The position numbers were made by a program, and so were the translations under genes. Below are positions 54,600 to 64,000 of a stretch of DNA of 64,000 nucleotides, piece by piece. The notes beneath the pieces were generated by a model. The model was not told the origin of the DNA. It saw only the letters and a program-made list of their open reading frames with translations, and made no database searches. The DNA is from Endothia cerciana (Eukaryota > Ascomycota > Sordariomycetes > Diaporthales > Cryphonectriaceae), in NCBI GenBank assembly GCA_026119935.1, contig JALRMH010000027.1:310001-374000 (forward strand), in the 5' to 3' direction. How positions within the stretch are numbered: the stretch's first letter is position 1; the number at the start of each line of letters is the position of its first letter.

Positions 54600-56246
54600 A
54601 TGAATTCGTCTTCGCCTATATTTGGGCCAGCAGCCCCGCCTTCAGCAGGATTCACCCCGAATTTCAATCACCCCCAGAGCCTGTTGCACACCTTCAATGT
54701 TATCAATACATACGTCTGTCTGGTTCTCGTGGTTGTGTTCGCTGCCATCCGCTTCTACGTCACACTTCGCATCAGGACCGATCACATGCTACTTGAAGAC
54801 TGTAAGGCCCCCTTTTTGCTTCATTTCCTGTATCGTCAGAAGCTGCTGCTGCTTACACCTGTTACCGCCTAGATTTTTTCATAGTCGCATGTGTACGTGG
54901 ACCGTAATAGTCTGACACAATCGCTTTGATCCTTACCCGTAGAATCAGACCATCACCATCTTCTTTGCCATTGGTATTCTTCGTTGTAGGTTTGGATACT
55001 TCTAGTCCTATTCTTTACCGTCCACGTTGTCATGGCAGTGCTAACGCCCGAGGGCAGTGATACATTATGGCGAGGGCTACCACGTCTGGGAGCTGTCACA
55101 GGATGCCTTCAAGGAGTTCCTAAAAGTAAGTCACTTTCGCCGGTCCCCTGCTCCTTGGGCCCACTGAACAAGTCGACTTGGGCAGTGGATATACATCTGC
55201 GCTGTGGTTTATATCCCAGCCGCCTACGCCATCAAAGTCACCATCACACTTCTCATAGCCCGGGTCTTCGCTGTTGGCGAACGAATCCCTAGGTTCTCGT
55301 GCTATTTCATCGTCTGCCTTGCTATTGCATATCTACCTGTGCAAATATCCAAGATGGCAGTGTGCATTCCAATCTCGGCATACTGGAAAGTGACCTCTGA
55401 GATCGGCGTGACGGGAAAGAACCCCTATTGCCTCGATCAGACGCACCTATTTATTGCCGACATGACGATCGCGATGGTGACAGACTTCCTGATCCTCATT
55501 CTCCCAATCCCACTTGCCATGTCGACGCGGACCCTATCCTTGCGGCAGAAAATCCAGATTATTCTGCTCCTCAATGCAGGAGGGGTTGCGACGGCAACAA
55601 CGGTTTACAGGATGGTCAAAACCATCCAATCACTCGAATCGACTGATCCGACCAAGGACTTTACTGTTTTATCCATCTTTACGTGGGTTCTCCGCGAGCT
55701 CTAATTTGAATCAAATCCTGATGTGATCCGTGCTGCAGCCTCCTGGAACTCGCCATCGGCCTCATCTGCGCCTGTCTTCCATCTGTCAACATTCTGGTCA
55801 GGTGTCTACAAAATCGGAGCAGCGGAGATCTCGGAAATCCTGACGTTCCCAGAACAAGCTCCCCTAGTAGGGGTCTCGAAAGTTCATGCGGCGGTGCGCC
55901 GACTTATTTGAGGAGTCTATCGGGGTTGTCGAGGGTGTTCAAGAGAACAATGACCACGGTGCAAACCAACCCGTACGGCGATGCTCGCGACAACGGTTTC
56001 ACTAGGTCTCACACGAATGAGAATGAAGAGCTGCCTCAGCGATTCCTTGATTTCGAGGCCGAACTGGCAATGTTCTGTAGCGGATCGACTGAAGGCCGGC
56101 TGTCAGGGAGAGGGGTCGATACCCGTCAACGGGAGGAGAGAACAGGAGGGCATTTGCCACACTCCGGCGAGACAATGGCTCATTCTGGTGGCAATGGGGT
56201 GCTATCTTCCTGGATCTGGGACGGGCGTATCGAACAGAGAGAGTGA
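54600..56246 (+). CDS. PTH11/SAT4-like seven-helix membrane protein
   Basis: Six exons are inferred: 54600-54801, 54873-54892, 54943-54985, 55058-55125, 55186-55682 and 55739-56246, giving 445 residues. Exon 2 has only 20 bases and exon 3 only 43. Splicing rebuilds HMLLEDYFFIVAC and LIHYGEGYHVWELSQDAF (the family HxGxGxHxWxL motif). Helices follow: WIYICAVVYIPAAYAIKVTITLLIARVF, YFIVCLAIAYLPVQISKM, CIPISAYWK with GKNPYCLDQTHLFIADMTIAMVTDFLILILPI (N..C...... extracellular and helix 5/6), and ILLLNAGGVATATTVYRM. The cytosolic tail is long, Ser/Arg-rich and poorly conserved. It belongs to the fungal rhodopsin-like (DUF3433/SAT4, Pth11) group of putative receptors. No CFEM domain is present. A role in sensing surfaces or signals is inference from the family. 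Confidence 0.85.
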
Positions 56247-57268
56247 AGCACGGGCGGCTCACCCATCTGTCCGATATCGAAGGGGGCAACGCCGTTCCCT
56301 AGTACGACCAAGCCAGACTAAGTCAGACTCAGGCTCATGAATGCTGATCAGTCGAGGCATTGTGATGTCAACGCACCCGCCGCCGTCGGGTTCTTGCAAC
56401 AACCAAATCACGATGTGACATCCGCCCAGTCTCTTGGTTCATAATCTCCTTCTAACCCCCTCCCACCGTAAGACCAGTCCGGAAACTTTCCACCCATCCT
56501 TGCCGTTGGCCTGTGTTTCTAGCTTAAGAGACAAGTCTTCCGTCACAGGCGGCCTGCGACTCGATCAATCCTGACCGGAAAGGTATAGTGATGATATCCT
56601 GTCTGTGAAAACCGGGCAAACTACAAGACGTGCTGCCTGCTGCTGTTCTAACTGGAAATTTTCAACATATGTCTTCAAAGTCGCCAGGGGGGTGTATCTT
56701 GGTCGGCCGCGTCTATCTTTCCTCCAGGCCTTAGCATAAATCCAAGCGGCAACGGAATGATGCACATAGCAGTTGTTCTTCATGCTGTCTTGTTTAAATA
56801 GAGAAAGAAAAGAAGAAAAGAGAAAAAGAAAGAAAGCAAGAAAGAAAGAAAGCAGACGTGGATAAGATAATAGCTGCTGTCGCAAAAGGGCGGGGTAGTT
56901 AGTAGTTCTATGTAGGGACTTCAAAAACAGACTTCGTCCAGACTTGGCAGTGCCACAGTTTCGACCTCGATGTGAGGGCAGATCGGGTTGAATGACATAT
57001 ATATCAATTATGAGTCTAATAAACGTACATCCAAATATGTGCTTTAAATTCCAGCTTTGCATTCAGAGACAAGATTCAGACGAGTCCTCTCTGCTTCAAG
57101 GGATGTCAGTCCAGGGTTGGGGTCTTGGATCTCTTAATGTCGACGCGGTCTATCCCAGAAACGCGTCTTCTGTTTTCGGGCAAAGGTCAAGCTTCAGGCT
57201 TGGAACTCAACTTCGACATTCAACAGCAGTCGACCCAGGAAACCTGAAAACTTTTTCCCAAAGCCAAA
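56247..57268. other. Intergenic
   Basis: About 1 kb with a purine-rich repeat (56800-56853). No supported gene. Confidence 0.5.
56800..56853. repeat. (GAAA)n-like purine repeat
   Basis: Imperfect GAAA/AGAA units, seen directly. Confidence 0.85.
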
Positions 57269-57820
57269 ATGCCACCCAAAAAGTCGAGCTCTGCTGCCCC
57301 GCGCGGTCGTCGTCCCGGTCCCAAAAACAAGGCGTCAACATCGTCTCGCACCGCTGCCGTCGAGAATCCTATCGCACCCTCGAAATCCAAGGCAAAGGGC
57401 AAGCAGCGGGCCCAGGCAAGCGAATCGCCCGAGCCGCGTCGAGCAGGCGATGCGGACGATCCCACGGAAGTCGAAGACGAGGTTGGAGACGGCCCTGAGG
57501 ACGGAAGTGAGGACGAGGCGCCCGAGGCGACCATCCCGCCCGAGCTCTTGACCCGCATCCTCCACGAGTTCTTTGGGAAAGACGGCACGAGGATCACGAA
57601 GGATGCGAATGATGCCGTCGCCAGATACATGGATATATTCGTCAAGGAGGCAATTGCCCGCGCCGCGGCCGAGAGGGACGGCGGGTTCTTGGAGGTCTGT
57701 TGCTGCCCGAGTGACGCGTACGCAACTTCGGGTTGGACACAGAGTGCTGACGGTGCTGCTACATTTCTACAGGTCGAGGATCTCGAGAAGATTGCCCCGC
57801 AGCTCCTGCTGGATCTCTGA
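57269..57820 (+). CDS. mhf2: CENP-X / Mhf2 histone-fold protein
   Basis: Two exons are inferred: 57269-57694 and 57773-57820, giving 157 residues. The intron is 78 bp and divisible by three, so an unspliced reading gives a longer protein with an unlikely insert (LEVCCCPSDAYATSGW). Removing it rejoins FLE to VEDLEKIAPQLLLDL, which matches the conserved C-terminal histone-fold helix of CENP-X. The fold starts with IPPELLTRILHEFF and DGTRITKDANDAVARYMDIFVKEAI. The N-terminal 85 residues are a Lys/Pro/Arg and acidic disordered tail with a likely nuclear signal (PKKSSSAAPRGRRPGPKNK). With MHF1/CENP-S it forms the MHF complex, acting with FANCM/Fml1 at forks and at the centromere. Confidence 0.88.
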   Translation: MPPKKSSSAAPRGRRPGPKNKASTSSRTAAVENPIAPSKSKAKGKQRAQASESPEPRRAGDADDPTEVEDEVGDGPEDGSEDEAPEATIPPELLTRILHEFFGKDGTRITKDANDAVARYMDIFVKEAIARAAAERDGGFLEVCCCPSDAYATSGWTQSADGAATFLQVEDLEKIAPQLLLDL

Positions 57821-60631
57821 GAGTCGATCGACGCCACGACGAGAGCGTTATGACACATCAGGCTATACAATTGGACTTTCTGGAGCCAATGCACTAGCAT
57901 TGAACTACAGGGGATATTTGATCTGATCAGTGGCAGATCCAACTTGTCTCCCATTTTCGACCAGAATCTGGGCATGCGGTATCGTCCGTCCTCAGCCTCT
58001 CGAGCAGCTGCACCCAGTCGAGAGGTGCTGGGTGACTATCGGTCTGCCGCGGGACAGGTACTGTGTCAAGACAGACCTGCAAGCGCTACACGAACCCTCA
58101 GTCGGTAGGTCTGGCATCTCTCCTATCGCGTTTCTCAAGGCTCGAATTTCATCCTTCATCCTTGCACGGTGCTGACGATGATTTCGCATCTCGTAGATAG
58201 CAAATCTCTGTATACTTGCCCACAGGTCATGGGCGGCGTGATTTGGGTACGATGGCACTGTTGACAGGCGCAGTCTCGACATAGGTCCGTTCCGATCCAT
58301 ATGCGCGCAGCGCCTTGTATCAACCTGCGGTCAGTCTGGCCTCGCACTGGCCTCACGCTCGGTAAAGCGTCGTTACATATGATAACAGGCTCTGATTGCA
58401 TGGTGAAGCCTCACCTATTCAAACGTACCCTGGCCTGTTTTGCCGACTCTTTTCAGTCTGGGGAAGGCAGGCATTGGGCCTCTGAACACAACGGCTCGTC
58501 TGAAGGCTTCGACACTGTCAATGCGTACCGAGACCGATCTTTTCTGGCTTCGAAGTCTGAACGTCTGAAGACGGGACGGTGCGGCGGTCTCTCCGGCGTC
58601 GGGTGATGAAGTCTGGCCCCATGTCCAACACCGGATTGGACCCCGAACCATCGAGCTGGGACGATGCACTATAGACAGTATAGGCGCCACTTCTGTTCGG
58701 CCAACCTATTTGCCCTGACGAGCACCCCGCTTTTCCGCCAAGGTCTCGTCTCCTTGTCACGCAGCAGATACCGAAGCAATGAATGTCTGATCAAGTGTCT
58801 CCCCGGTCTTGAGTAGAGCATTGCGTTGAATAGTTCACATTCACAAGCGCCCGTCAAGAAACCTGAACTTTCTTCGGAGGGAGATATATGGGTTGTGTAT
58901 CGACTTTGGTTCAGACGGGATCTGCCCCGACCCAGTCTTGGTTGAGTATGACTGTCAGCCTTCCCGGTCCCAACTTCTGGCCCGAGCAGCCGCATCTTCA
59001 CATCAGATGAATGCACCGGCAAGGCGGTTCCATCGTTAATAATCGAAGCTGGTGCTCCTCTTTGTGGGACAGCAGACAACGTATGAGGCCGGCAGACCAA
59101 GAGAGGTAGCTCCGTCAGTATCTCACGAATCATGAAGACAAAGATAGCCATATCAAACAAGATGACCGCTGATCTTCCCCGGTGCGAAGTCCAATTGCAC
59201 ATCACAATGGCTTGGTTTGAAAGATGCCTATGGGCTAAGGCTTAGACCGGAAATCGGGGCTGCTCAGTACTGCGGTACATCTCTGCCATGATGAAACCGC
59301 CTGGAGTCTCGGAGTCGTCGCAGCTTTTGACATATCCGTGCGGCTCCACCAGCTTGTGCCATGCGGACCAGGGTGGCTCCCTAGTCGGACCTAACTCTCT
59401 TGTCGCGGCTTCAACACCCTCCGGTCCTCGTCCAGAGTTGAGCCTGATGAGGCCTCATTCCAACTTGGGTTGCACTGCAGCCCCAACAGCCTCCGGACGG
59501 GCCATCAAGCTCGGAGTTCGTGCAGTCCGTCCCATCATGACGACCGAGGCGTCACGTCGTCCCGTGTCGGTACGGATGGCGGATGACGACCCTCGTACTC
59601 ATCGATGCATTTTGGACGACAAACTCTGCGGAACTCAGTCGAGTCTGTCTACCTTCTCCAGCATGCAACTGATCATCAGCACCTTTCTAACACCTGCTTA
59701 GGCCCATGATGGAGGACTTTCGAGGACTTTGTACTGTCCTTCGTCCTCGATTGATGGGAGTGGCATCCGAGATGGAATTGTAGAAAAGAAGTCACCCAGA
59801 AGGTAGACAGTTCCGGGCCCACACCTCCATAACGAACGACGCCACCCAGGAAATAACCTTGTTTTTGAGTTTGATGGACTCAAGGTTATCTTGCAGCCGC
59901 CGCAGACGGCTGCCAGGGGTTGCGTTACATAAGCGAGCGCGAGGAGCCGGAGACCCCAAGTCAGGAAGCCGAGGACGACGCGTTTCGCTACTCGTCCCCA
60001 GAGTTCGCCGACGCTCTCCCGGAGTCAAGTTGCTATGGACCTGCAAAGCGACTCCTGCGGCGAAGCAATCGCCCCGTCCTGTGCCTGATCTTGGATGTTG
60101 CTTCGCATCACGACCTCAGCGCACAAACTCAAGTCTCGATGCTCTCATTGTAAATCACAAGTGTCCAACAAGGTGATCACCGAAACCTCGACTGTGTTTC
60201 GAACTTTTTCGCCCTCGCTCCTCATCCAAGCCTAAACCCTGCGCCATTCCGTGCCTCTTCAGACTTGGCGCAAACACTTCTGCCAGTGGCTGAACCGCAT
60301 TGCCTACACGGGTGCGTCGATCATACACGATGGGATCCCCTCAACTTCCGAGAGAAGACATGCCTTGGTTTGTAGCATCTTCTTATATTCATGGTCTCGC
60401 CTGCTCGCTCCCTCCTTTCGTTCTTCGCTCTCCACTTCAGTAGATCATCCACGTTTCTTTCTTTCTCTCATTTCCAAGATACACAAAGGCTAGTCCTACG
60501 ATTCAACCAGCGCCAGTCGCTTTAATATTCAGTATAATATCTTGGTCGAAGTTGACTTCGTCCGCCTCTCTCTCTCTCTCTCTCTCTCTCGATCTCGACT
60601 TTCGCGACTCTCGCATTTCCACATATTCAAG
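57821..60631. other. Gene-poor 2.8-kb region
   Basis: No supported gene. ORFs of 137-178 codons (59288-59701 plus, 58669-59205 minus) have no family resemblance, and their codon use does not match the real genes. The promoter of the cupredoxin gene lies at its right end, with a (CT)n tract. Confidence 0.4.
60569..60592 (+). repeat. (CT)n repeat in presumed leader
   Basis: A run of CT dinucleotides ends about 40 bases before the cupredoxin ATG at 60632. CT tracts at such positions are typical of fungal promoters/5' leaders. Confidence 0.8.
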
Positions 60632-61382
60632 ATGCAATTCTCAGCAGCAGCTCTTGCCGTCATGGCAGGATTCGCTTCCGGTATGTTGGGCCGAAATCAA
60701 GAGCAATGGTGCAAAGCATAAAGACGGCCTGTTTTGACACTCCATACAGCAGCACAGATACAGGTTGTGACCGTCGGCTCGTCCAACGGCTCACTGACAT
60801 ACTCCCCCGATAATATCAAGGCGAGCGTGGGCGATATGGTGCAGTTCCAGTTTGTTGCCGGCAACCACACCGTGACCCAGTCGACATTCGACCAGCCTTG
60901 CCAGCCCATCAGCAATTTCTCGCCCAACGTGACGGGCTTCCACTCCGGGTACATGCCTGCCGCTGCTGGGGGGAGCAACATCCCCACGTACACCGTCCAG
61001 ATCAACAACACCACACCTATCTGGGTGTACTGCGCGCAGGCTCGCCACTGCGAGAGCGGTATGGTGATGGCCATCAATGAGAAGTGAGTCGCCAGCCTGA
61101 GAATGGTTTGTCTGCAGAACATGGTACTGACGGTAACCCCACAGCACCGCTGCCAACGCCTCCCGGTCCCTCGCTTCGTTCAAGTCGCTTGCCTCCACGG
61201 CGACCACAATCACCCCTGGTGGTGCCGCCGCGGGTGGTTCGACCAGTACTGGCTCCGCCAGCACGACTGGAGCGAGCGGTACCACAGGAACCGGCACGAC
61301 GACCGCTGGCTCCAGCATGGTCAAGGTCGGCGGCAGCACACTGGGTCTGGCTGTTCTCGCTGCTGCCGCGATGCTGCTGTAA
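60632..61382 (+). CDS. GPI-anchored cupredoxin-like extracellular Ser-rich protein
   Basis: Three exons are inferred: 60632-60680, 60750-61083 and 61145-61382, giving 206 residues. A signal peptide (MQFSAAALAVMAGFASAA) is followed by a plastocyanin-like domain from VVTVGSSNGSLTYSPD, through KASVGDMVQFQFVAGNHTVTQ (first His ligand) to WVYCAQARHCESGMVMAIN. The latter supplies the Cys, second His and Met of a type-1 copper site. All four ligands are present, so copper binding is plausible. A Ser/Thr/Gly/Ala linker (GGSTSTGSASTTGASG) and a hydrophobic end (STLGLAVLAAAAMLL) indicate a GPI anchor. Such proteins are abundant at fungal surfaces; function is unsettled, with copper storage, electron transfer or wall structure proposed. 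Confidence 0.92.
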
Positions 61383-62594
61383 TCTTCTACAGAGCCTTGG
61401 GTCGGGGAACAAATGGTGAGGCCTGGGTGGATCAAATTAAGTGGCCTGGTCTGTGGCACCCTGGCCGCTTTAACTTGGATACGGTGGAGTTCGGGATTGG
61501 ACGATTATCAAAGATGCCCTATTTCCATTCTAGTTATGAGATGATCTGAAAAATATCCCATGTATGTCGGCTCTTGGAGAGAGTCCGTCGCATCTCATGC
61601 ATGAAAATGAAATCACATCCTTTTCTCTTGTACTTAATACTTCTTTTAAACATTGCTCGCGCCCGTTCGATATCTTCAAATCTACTAATGATACAAGTAT
61701 GCCTGTCCACGAGGTTGAGCGCCCTCATAGTAGTAGACAAGGTGGATATAGTACACCTCTAGATATTGCGCTTGACCATTACTCGCGAGGATAATTGTGA
61801 CAACGACGAACACGATCTCGCCGTATCTTTCGATTTCTTCTCAGAAACTACTTTCTCGGAGCCTTTCCCCAGGGGACCCCACGATGTTCTAGTTCTTGAT
61901 TCTCAGCCAGACCGTGAAAAAAACGAAGCCAAAGCCTTGCATTGATCTACTTTTACAAAAGATGATGAAGAGACATCTTACAATATGGCCTCCCCTTTTC
62001 TCACCAGAAGTCAGGTGCTAATTTCGCCCTTCTTGTTGGCGGCATCCTGAATGGCCTGGAGATCAATGGTCCAGGATCAGGACTATCCTTTGACTAGGCG
62101 CTCGAACTCAAATATGTTGGTTCCTCTCCCGGATGGTAGGACTTGGCACATGATGAACAGCAGGTTATCCCAGTCTGGTTCATAGGCAGAACTTCCGGTC
62201 CAACGCAGACAAGCGCAATGGGAGACCAAATAGGGCAGTCTCGCAATACCATGCCAGCCAGCCAGCCAGCCAGCCTCAGCCGGAGACGTCAGGAAGGACA
62301 GAGTACAGGAAATAAAAGACAAAGCTTCCAGGACTATCTTCCATCAACGTCCGAGCCGCAATCCCAAAGGAAGCCATCAAGGGCAAGGACGGCTCGCACC
62401 TGGCCACAATAGAGACCGGGAAACCCCCCCCCCCCCCTTTTTTTTTTCTGTTCGTTCTTTCATGTACAATGTTTCTCCTTGAGAAACTGGGCCAGCGCAG
62501 CTATGTCACAGTATTGCGAGGGGTGCTGGGCCTCCTTTCCGTCGCACTGGTGTAAATCACACCCCTCCCCCTCCCCCCATGGCGGTCCTCATTG
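61383..62594. other. Intergenic, convergent
   Basis: About 1.2 kb between convergent genes, with a CCAG repeat (near 62251-62275) and a poly-C/poly-T tract (about 62426-62450). No supported gene. Confidence 0.5.
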
Positions 62595-63458
62595 CTATTT
62601 CTTGCCCTCGGGAATCTTCCTAGGTTTTCTGCCCTTGGCCGCCTGAGCACACAGCTCCCTCTTGGGCTCCTTCTCCAGCCAGTCGGCAGGCCTCTTGACG
62701 TAGCCAACGAAGGTGTACTTCTTGCTGTTGCCGAAGAAGTCGACCCAGTGCTTTAGGCCTTCGTAGACCTTCTTCTCGGCCTGCCGCCTCTCTTGCGCCC
62801 TAAGGTTCTTCATATCGGCCTTGGTCCAGTGCCTGTCGACCTCGGGGTCGTCCAAGGGCAGGTACATCTCCTCGACGCCGCGCATGTCGGGCGTCTGGTC
62901 CTCCTTGAAGCAGCCGGTCACGAAGCCCCGGCTCGCGTCGACGCCGGCAAAGACGTTGTACGAGCCTCCCGGGCCGTACATCCTGCTCCCAGCGGTGACG
63001 TCGTAGATTGTGTGGTTGATGGCGAGGTAGATTGGCTTGGTGGGGTCAGAGCCGTCGTAGGCGCGCAGCTCTTCGGGCGTGAGGTAGAGCGGACCGTTCT
63101 ATTCACGCCAGACCGGGTCAGCACAGGGGGGCTCGTGCACAATCAAACACGCGCTTGCACATACCCATTGGCTCTTCCACCACTCCAGCCGTAGGTATTT
63201 CGGCGGGACCTTCATGGTCCAGAAGAAGGACTCTCCTCCGGAGACGAGGTAGCTCAGGCCGCAGGAGGCGAAGAAGAGGAAGGTCAGGACGCGGGCAAAG
63301 TCCACCCAGCGGTTCTCGTACTCGACCTCTTCGTCATCGACCCTCCTGCTCTTCTTCTTGCCCTTTCTCGAGGGCGATGGGGAGGGCGGCTCTTGGGTGT
63401 CCCCGGCGTCCCCGGCCTCCTTTTCCGCCCTGCGCTGGCGGACCGTGGAACCCGCCAT
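62595..63458 (-). CDS. Cytochrome b5-like heme/steroid-binding membrane protein (MAPR family)
   Basis: Two exons are inferred: 63458-63165 and 63098-62595, giving 265 residues. The N-terminus has a basic/acidic tail (RKGKKKSRRVDDEEVEYENRW), a membrane helix (ARVLTFLFFASCGLSYLVS) and FFWTMKVPPKYLRLEWWKSQW. The b5-like domain follows: LTPEELRAYDGSDPTKPIYLAINHTIYDVTAG, then RMYGPGGSYNVFAGVDASRGFVTGC, the signature of membrane-associated progesterone-receptor-type heme binding. C-terminal to it is a Lys/Arg/Glu-rich region with GLKHWVDFF and YTFVGYVKRP. The topology suggests ER anchoring. MAPR proteins bind heme and support cytochrome P450 or sterol enzymes; a P450 is encoded elsewhere in the window but is not linked to this gene. 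Family membership is well supported; the exact role is not. Confidence 0.88.
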
Positions 63459-64000
63459 GATTGAAAACGTATATCAGTACCGAGGAGAAGGAACGGGTAG
63501 AAGAGGGAGAAGATAGGATTGTGGACAGATCTCTTCGTCAAGCTGGCCCAGGCCGGCGGGGTTCGTCCAGCAGCTGGCCGCCGCCGCCGACAGCACTGGA
63601 GGTCGCTGAACAAAGCCCCTCTGCCCCTGTAGTTGCCATCCCCCTGCAATAGAGCCCGGGCTGATTGGTAGCGCTGGGCGGTTACTCTAGCAACCAGCCC
63701 AGGTGCTCCCCCGGGCGCCCCACTGATCTCATTCTGGGCAAGCAAATGTTCGGTGCGGGAAACTGGAAATAGCACGTCAACAACCAGCCATCTCGCCATC
63801 CCGCCCGCGACAAACACGCACGCACGAACGCACGCACGCACACGAAACAGCTGCCTTGCTACACAACACCTGCTCCCTACACGATAAGGCCTTGTCGTCC
63901 TGGTTGCTTGTTGCTTTGTTTCTCTGCTGCAGGCTTCAGGCTGCTTAGCCGCGTGGGCGATCCCATCCATGACCTTAACGGAAGTTAATCCCTCCTAGCA
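63459..64000. promoter_or_regulatory. Right edge, promoter side of the MAPR gene
   Basis: Upstream of the b5-like gene. It contains a CACG-type repeat at about 63815-63845. No gene is seen on either strand before the window ends. Confidence 0.45.
63813..63845. repeat. (ACGC)n-like microsatellite
   Basis: Repeats of ACGC/GCAC units, seen directly. Confidence 0.85.

Noticed and set aside
58669..59205. 178-codon minus-strand ORF
   Set aside because: No domain, irregular composition and no promoter or splice context. Kept as gene-poor DNA.
59288..59701. 137-codon plus-strand ORF
   Set aside because: Composition unlike the real genes of the window and no recognisable motif.
1..64000. CRISPR arrays, rRNA genes, bacterial-type operons
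   Set aside because: No regularly spaced repeats or rRNA-like sequence. Introns and gene families show eukaryotic fungal DNA.

Overview
This window looks like nuclear DNA of a filamentous ascomycete (Pezizomycotina, probably Sordariomycetes). Genes are 0.5-3 kb, with short introns (about 50-80 bp) that carry GTAAGT/GTGAGT donors, CTAAC/CTGAC-like branch sites and AG acceptors. Codons are GC-rich at the third position. The families found (TRI12-type MFS, PTH11/SAT4-like receptor, GPI cupredoxin, fungal secreted PLA2, GH29 fucosidases, SET/NAP chaperone, CENP-X) fit that group. I cannot name the species. Exon models were built by hand by joining reading frames at splice signals. Nearly all give a total divisible by three with an intact family-like protein.

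Left part (1-12.1 kb): a TRI12-like efflux transporter (-) is divergent from a short-chain dehydrogenase (+). They are followed by a DUF3237 protein (-), an alkenal/one-oxoalkene reductase (+) and a secreted thaumatin-like protein (-). This resembles a small detoxification or catabolic gene group, with no backbone synthase visible. From 12.1 to 17.8 kb the DNA is gene-poor. It carries two small secreted proteins ending in the same unusual six-cysteine CxCxC...CxCxC motif, one of which appears only after an intron is removed. A sugar-porter MFS gene (17.8-19.6 kb), a very large GPI-anchored GH29 alpha-L-fucosidase (21.1-23.8 kb) and a P450 (24.3-26.3 kb) follow, all on the minus strand.

Middle (26.3-37.6 kb): a region of decay. 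A Zn2Cys6 regulator relic has a zinc finger scrambled by two compensating frameshifts and lies 25 bp upstream of the P450. Next come AT-rich gene-free DNA, a 320-bp solo-LTR-like element, a multiply frameshifted copy of a fungal gene family, an intact second GH29 fucosidase of different architecture, a cluster of palindromes, and a short-chain dehydrogenase pseudogene with one frameshift and one stop.

Right part (37.7-64 kb): denser and GC-rich, with core and secretome genes. These are two HSL-type alpha/beta hydrolases, a secreted phospholipase A2, a single-pass membrane protein with a 12-cysteine outer domain, a SET/NAP histone chaperone, a TDT-family organic-anion/sulfite transporter, a Werner-like exonuclease with HRDC domains and an apparent frameshift, a metallophosphoesterase, a PTH11-like seven-helix protein, a CENP-X/Mhf2 histone-fold protein, a GPI-anchored cupredoxin and a cytochrome b5-like membrane protein. 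No rRNA, tRNA or CRISPR was found.
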